From the NCBI RefSeq assembly GCF_003688895.1, contig NZ_REFV01000003.1:124001-188000 (forward strand): a stretch of 64,000 bases of DNA. Reading direction: 5' to 3'. How positions within the stretch are numbered: the stretch's first letter is position 1; every line of letters begins with the position of its first letter. The position numbers and the translations under genes were made by a program. The notes under the pieces were generated by a model. It ran no database searches. It worked only from the letters and a program-made list of their open reading frames with translations, and was not told where the DNA came from. Origin of the DNA: Dokdonia sinensis. Lineage in GTDB: Bacteria > Bacteroidota > Bacteroidia > Flavobacteriales > Flavobacteriaceae. Shown here in pieces: positions 59,493 through 64,000 of this stretch.

Positions 59493-61970
59493 TTATCCTT
59501 CAAAATCGTCGTCTCCACCATCATCACCACGACCACCGCGCTCACGCTGTTTTTTCTGGTTAAATCTGTAGGTGAACGAGAGATTTACCTGTCGCACCCG
59601 CCACTGGAATTCGCTATCGCTTCTAAAGGTAGGCGTATCTGTAAATGAACGTCTCACACGGGAGTTAAAAAGGTCGCTCACGTTAAGGCCAATGGTCGCA
59701 TTATCATTTATAATGTCTTTACTGAATGCTAGATTTACCGAGATAAGTCCTTTAGTATCTGTCTGAGCATTATTTGTAGGACCTCTATAAAACATATTGG
59801 TCTGCCAGTCTATTTTATACGGCAAGGTCACTTTTGCACTACCTCGAGCAAAGTAACTTGTATTCTCCGCCCCGAAGTCAGTACCATTAAATTCTCCCTC
59901 CGATACAAACCTGAAGAAATTAAAGCTACCGTTGAGTCGCAACCATTTGGCAGGATTATAAAGCACACCAGCTTCAAAACCATAACGTTCATTACTGCTC
60001 AGGTTTATGGGAAGGCTTCGTACGATGGGAATACCGTTAGGCGTATCTTCTCCTGTTTCTTCCTGAATGCGCTCAAAACTATCGGTCTCTCTCTGGTAGT
60101 ATATGGAAGATGTTAAGGTAAGTTTATCCCAGCGTTTGAGATATCCTAGGTCAAAAGCATTTGCAAATGCCGGTCTCAAATTAGGGTTTCCCTGAAAGAT
60201 ATTTGCCTCACTTGACCGTGACGGGAACGGATTTACAGACCTTCCTCTGGGCCTGTTGATTCTACGATTATAACCTAGGGTAATATTCTCGCGATCATTA
60301 AGTTCGTAAGTTAGATTGAGCGTAGGAAACAGGCCGTCAAAAGTTCGGTCAAAGTCAACCAATAAATCATTTACAACATCTGTCTGGACACTTTCTTCAT
60401 CTAAGGAGCCACGAAGTCTCGTGTGCTCATATCGCAATCCTGCAAGAAAAGAGAAATCACCAAATTTATTTCCATACTGCGTATACACCGCATTTACATC
60501 TTCATTATAAGTAAAAATGTTAGATAGGTCATCGTTTCTTAAAAACGGGCCACCTGGGAATTCCTCTTCGGTTGCGAGCTGATTTGTCACCGTTTCCTCA
60601 AAAGTTCCTCTGTACCCAGCTTCAAACTGTGCATTCTCGCCTATGGGCAAGACATAATCCACTTGACCTAGGTATTCGTTCTGAGTTTCATTTATGAGAA
60701 TGTCTTCAGTGGGCAGTATTTCATCTTCTGGAAAGGTCTGGAACTCTTCGATGATAGAACGTTCTGTCTCTTCATCATCTGCCCACTGGAAATCTACGGT
60801 GAGTTCGTGACCGTCTTCATTGAATTTTGTGATATAGTTTAAGGAGAGCTGGAAACTCGTATCTTCTTCGGTTTCTAGCTCCGTACGGGTTCTGGATTCT
60901 AGGGGTGCACCATCTGGTCCAAAATCGTCTGTAAAATTATCGGTCATATCTTCATCATCTCCCAATCTCAGGAACGCACTAGCGGTCACCGAGGTTTTAT
61001 CACTCAGAAAGTATTCCATACCAAGGTTGGTATTAAAACCTCGATTGAGACGTTCGTACTCTCGATTTTCTAAAACCGTAAGGTCTACATTGCCGTCCTC
61101 TAAAAATTCATTCCTAAAAAATGCATTTCCTGGGGATTGTCTATATCGTATTCCTGTTGTATTAAAAATGTTGAACTTATCTGTTCTTAAATTAATATTT
61201 CCAGTCAATCCACTTTGTAACGGAACCCCGTAGTTTGCTTGAATCTGTCCGTTAAGTCCCAGTGTTTTTTCCTTTCTCAGGATAATATTAAGAATTCCTG
61301 CGGTTCCTTCGGCGTCGTAGCGTGCGCTGGGAGAGGTAATGACTTCTACCCTTTCAATCGCTTCTGCGGGCAATTGTTGCAATGCGTCTGTACTCCCAAA
61401 TCCCGCTATGGCACTGGGCCTTCCATTTATAAGAATGCGCACATTCCCATTTCCTCTCAGAGCAATCGCTCCATCTACATCTACAGTTACCGAAGGCACA
61501 TTGCTCAATGCATCACTTACCGTTGCACCACTTGTGGTTAAATCCTTACCTATGTTATAGATTTTCTTATCTAGTCTGACTTGCACCTCTGTAGTTTCGG
61601 CACGTACGATTACTTCATTTAATGCTTGAGAATCCGTCTCAAGACTTATATTGGGGAGTGTAATATCACTAATTAGTTTTTGATTTGTAAGCGTTTTAGG
61701 CTCGTAAGAAATAAACTCAAATTTTACAGAGTAGGTACCTGATGGTACTTCAATATTGTATTCACCTTTCTGGTCTGTAATCCCACCTGTTACGATTTTT
61801 CCGGCTTGGTCTGTAAAGGATACTGTGGCATATTCCATTGGAGTGTTTGTATCGGCATCAAAAACTTTTCCGTTTACACTAACCTCTCTTTTGATTTGAT
61901 TATCAGGACGTTGTCCAAATGCAATAGAGGTAACACCCATTAATGTTACCAATAGTAATTTTTTTAGCAT
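59493..61970 (-). CDS. TonB-dependent receptor (OMP_b-brl type), copy 1
   Basis: 825 residues from the ATG at 61970 (MLKKLLLVTLMGVTSIAFGQ). A carboxypeptidase-like regulatory domain (about 25-105, VNGKVFDADTNTPMEYATV), a plug (SDALSNVPSVTVDVDGAIAL) and a barrel of the OMP_b-brl group. The end is a Gly/Asp-rich acidic tail (GDDGGDDDFEG), unusual for a beta-barrel C-terminus, which normally ends in Phe. The substrate is unknown. Confidence 0.88.
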   Translation of the reverse strand: MLKKLLLVTLMGVTSIAFGQRPDNQIKREVSVNGKVFDADTNTPMEYATVSFTDQAGKIVTGGITDQKGEYNIEVPSGTYSVKFEFISYEPKTLTNQKLISDITLPNISLETDSQALNEVIVRAETTEVQVRLDKKIYNIGKDLTTSGATVSDALSNVPSVTVDVDGAIALRGNGNVRILINGRPSAIAGFGSTDALQQLPAEAIERVEVITSPSARYDAEGTAGILNIILRKEKTLGLNGQIQANYGVPLQSGLTGNINLRTDKFNIFNTTGIRYRQSPGNAFFRNEFLEDGNVDLTVLENREYERLNRGFNTNLGMEYFLSDKTSVTASAFLRLGDDEDMTDNFTDDFGPDGAPLESRTRTELETEEDTSFQLSLNYITKFNEDGHELTVDFQWADDEETERSIIEEFQTFPEDEILPTEDILINETQNEYLGQVDYVLPIGENAQFEAGYRGTFEETVTNQLATEEEFPGGPFLRNDDLSNIFTYNEDVNAVYTQYGNKFGDFSFLAGLRYEHTRLRGSLDEESVQTDVVNDLLVDFDRTFDGLFPTLNLTYELNDRENITLGYNRRINRPRGRSVNPFPSRSSEANIFQGNPNLRPAFANAFDLGYLKRWDKLTLTSSIYYQRETDSFERIQEETGEDTPNGIPIVRSLPINLSSNERYGFEAGVLYNPAKWLRLNGSFNFFRFVSEGEFNGTDFGAENTSYFARGSAKVTLPYKIDWQTNMFYRGPTNNAQTDTKGLISVNLAFSKDIINDNATIGLNVSDLFNSRVRRSFTDTPTFRSDSEFQWRVRQVNLSFTYRFNQKKQRERGGRGDDGGDDDFEG

Positions 61971-62111
61971 AGCAATTTTTCTTATTTCCTTTTTTTGGAC
62001 TTTCAAAGTTATCCTAGGTTTAAACTGCTTTACCCAATCTTTTGTTAAAAGAAAACGACAAACGTTAAAAGCCTGTTTGCCGTAAATATTGTTTGTGCTG
62101 TTGCTGATTAT

Positions 62112-62126
62112 GCTTTCGCGAAAGCG
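62112..62126. repeat. Palindrome copy
   Basis: GCTTTCGCGAAAGCG, one base short of 16, between the two TonB-dependent receptor genes. Confidence 0.9.
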
Positions 62127-62149
62127 TAAAAAAGTCCATTATACACGTG

Positions 62150-64000
62150 CTAGAAAAATCTAAAATTATCATCACCTACCTCACCCTTTTGTCCCAGGGT
62201 ATTGAACTTGTAACTCAGACTAAACATAACGTACTGCTCAAGCACGGTACTTTGAATATCCTGAATAAAGTTTGCGCTTGCCGTACGACGTGCGTTAGTA
62301 TTTTGATCTAACAGATCGTACACCTTCATTGTTGCAGTAAATTTATCTTTATAGAAACTGTAGGCCACCGTTGTGTTCCAAAACCAAGCGCTACGTTGAA
62401 AACCTGCGGCGATGTTGGGGTTGTAGTTATAAGTGACGTCATTACGCCACTCCAAGTGATCTATCATATTAAAAGTTGTATTAATGGATACATCGTGAGA
62501 TACAAATTCTTGATCTTCAAAAGCGGCGATGCCAAACTCATTTGTTGTAAGATTAAGGCGATACTCTGTCCTTAGGTTTCCTACGCTTTTCCAATCTAAC
62601 GTTGTGTTTACAGCTGGACCTGCGGTGCGACGCTTACTTGCATACTGCACGTCGTTATTAAAGTTTACCGACCTGCTTAAATTCACATAGCCTCTTGCCC
62701 CAAGGTCTAAGCTTCTAATGGAATCCAACTTAATTTTCTTATTATAGTTTGCACTTAAGTAGGTAGAGTAATTGCCATCTACATTTTCATAAGTAGTTCT
62801 CCGTACTAAATCCTCTCCTATGACAGATCTAGTTACAACATCGTCTTCTGTAACATTAATATTACCATAAAAACCATAACCGGCTCCCTTCTGAAAATCA
62901 TAATTTCTAAAACTTACATACCCGGTATATCTATTTGCCGGGGATAGGTTGGGGTTACCTTGTACTATATCGAGTGGATCTGTAACATCTATAAAGGGGT
63001 TAAGTTGTTGTACATCTGGCGGATCATTTGTCTTTGCAGCTCTTGCGTAGATAGACATTTTAGGAGAAAAACGATAATTTAGGTTTGTTGTAAACTCTAC
63101 AGCTTCAAAATCCTGTTCTATATCTAGTTCTGGCCTAAGGTTATCTGTATTTTCTAGAGTTCTAAACACATAACCCGAGCTAGCGCTTAAGGAAAGTTTG
63201 TCTGTTCTATAACTCAATCCTATTTCTGGAAAAGCTCTAATATTACGCCCTTCGAAATTAGTGCTCAATAATTCATTGAACTGATCGTACTGTTGCGTGG
63301 ACTCATTAAAATCAAAAGTGGACCTTCTTCTTTTTCTCAAGTCATTCCGGTATCCTAGGTCGAGATCTAAAAATAATTTTTTTGTAATAAGTGGCGCACG
63401 GTAAGAAAGATTCACATTAAATCCTGTAAGATCCGTCTCTCCGTCTGTAAATTGATCTCGCGTGATGGTTTCTGGATTGTCACCAAAAATTTGTGTCGTA
63501 CTCTGAACAAAATCTTCACTTTCCTGACGACTCAATTCGTTTTGAACTCTTGCTCTAATAAAAGCTCCCTTATCTCCCCACTTCTTAGTAATCGAGATAT
63601 TGTTCTCAAAATCATTACCCGTGTTTCTAGTAAGATTGCTATTTTCCGACTGGTTAATGAGATCGCCAGTTTCATTGAGAGACTCTTCATTGCGAGCAAA
63701 ACGTGACTCTCTATCTGCCCTATTAAAAGTGGGTCGGATGTTTACCAGAATAGTAGAATCTCTCTTTATATTGATATTTCCATTTACATTGTGACTGTCT
63801 GCATTTGTATCTGATCTAGATATGCTATTTGTAAAGAAGCGTCTATCTGGTAAGATGTTTTCTCTCTCTACGATGCGCTCGTCAAAGGAGTTTGCACCCG
63901 AATAAAAATAGTCCAGACTCGCATCTACATCTTCTGAATAATCATCTGCATAATTTGCCCCTATATTGCGACTATTTACTATTCCTTGACCACCGCCAAA
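62150..64000 (-). CDS. TonB-dependent receptor (OMP_b-brl type), copy 2, partial (cut by right edge)
   Basis: The frame stays open from the stop at 62150 to the right edge, so the 5' end is outside. In the last part before the edge I read FGGGQGIVNSRNIGANYAD, a plug-barrel junction motif of this group. The barrel includes FYGNINVTEDDVVTRSVIGE and ends VMFSLSYKFNTLGQKGEVGD with a final RFF. Paralogue of the gene at 59493-61970. Confidence 0.85.
   Translation of the reverse strand, partial: FGGGQGIVNSRNIGANYADDYSEDVDASLDYFYSGANSFDERIVERENILPDRRFFTNSISRSDTNADSHNVNGNINIKRDSTILVNIRPTFNRADRESRFARNEESLNETGDLINQSENSNLTRNTGNDFENNISITKKWGDKGAFIRARVQNELSRQESEDFVQSTTQIFGDNPETITRDQFTDGETDLTGFNVNLSYRAPLITKKLFLDLDLGYRNDLRKRRRSTFDFNESTQQYDQFNELLSTNFEGRNIRAFPEIGLSYRTDKLSLSASSGYVFRTLENTDNLRPELDIEQDFEAVEFTTNLNYRFSPKMSIYARAAKTNDPPDVQQLNPFIDVTDPLDIVQGNPNLSPANRYTGYVSFRNYDFQKGAGYGFYGNINVTEDDVVTRSVIGEDLVRRTTYENVDGNYSTYLSANYNKKIKLDSIRSLDLGARGYVNLSRSVNFNNDVQYASKRRTAGPAVNTTLDWKSVGNLRTEYRLNLTTNEFGIAAFEDQEFVSHDVSINTTFNMIDHLEWRNDVTYNYNPNIAAGFQRSAWFWNTTVAYSFYKDKFTATMKVYDLLDQNTNARRTASANFIQDIQSTVLEQYVMFSLSYKFNTLGQKGEVGDDNFRFF

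Overview
The window is a piece of a Bacteroidota chromosome, most likely a marine member of the Flavobacteriaceae. The signs are SusC/SusD and OMP_b-brl TonB-dependent receptors, many lipoproteins, DUF547, DUF4230 and DUF6268 proteins, a promoter of the TTG/TAnnTTTG type before the tRNA, and start sites without a Shine-Dalgarno sequence. A Dokdonia/Krokinobacter-like genus is my guess from overall feel, not something I could test.

Positions 1-17.5 kb, all on the minus strand: an arsenosugar/arsenolipid biosynthesis island. Reading in transcription order it holds a CMD/AhpD-like protein, the radical SAM enzyme ArsS, a DUF2064 (TIGR04282-like) glycosyltransferase, a SusC/SusD pair, a sodium:solute symporter, a degenerate metallophosphoesterase, a secreted rhodanese, two tiny membrane proteins, a second DUF2064 glycosyltransferase, a purine nucleoside phosphorylase, the arsenite methyltransferase ArsM, a fatty-acid-hydroxylase-superfamily protein, two DUF547 proteins and a family 2 glycosyltransferase cut by the left edge. 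ArsM would methylate arsenic, ArsS add the adenosyl group, the phosphorylase remove adenine, and the glycosyltransferases build the sugar product. The embedded uptake genes suggest salvage or import of a related compound.

Positions 17.6-37 kb: tRNA-Phe, then a mixed accessory stretch. It has two tandem Omp85-like proteins, a GH113-like lipoprotein, a third DUF547 protein, an FAD oxidoreductase and a membrane iron-sulfur protein separated by dense hairpin repeats, two broken genes (a GIY-YIG gene and an NTF2-like lipoprotein), a DinB protein, an unusual secreted ASCH protein, an LpxR-like protein, an LRR lipoprotein and an alpha/beta hydrolase fused to NTF2-like domains.

Positions 37-50.7 kb, minus strand: a nearly complete phenylacetate catabolic operon, paaE-A-B-C-D-G-H-I-J-Z-F-Y in transcription order, preceded by a TetR regulator. 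A 7-bp-arm inverted repeat sits inside the paaE promoter. A four-helix-bundle gene flanked by 20-bp inverted repeats interrupts the operon between paaH and paaI. paaK is not in the window. Divergent from it lie an aromatic amino acid hydroxylase and a rhodanese (50.8-53 kb).

Positions 53-64 kb, minus strand: a DUF4230 protein, a secreted WD40-like/caspase protein directly downstream of a secreted papain-like peptidase, an orphan LuxR-type response regulator, and two TonB-dependent receptors, the last cut by the right edge.

The strongest unexplained signal is a 16-bp perfect palindrome, CGCTTTCGCGAAAGCG, present about 27 times (some copies degenerate) both between genes and inside them, where all three reading frames are used (AFAKA, RFRES, LSRK). 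The second is a family of hairpins with fixed arms and different but self-complementary cores, concentrated at 24-30 kb. The third is a shared RNL(T/V)VEDD peptide in the neighbouring caspase and papain-like proteins.
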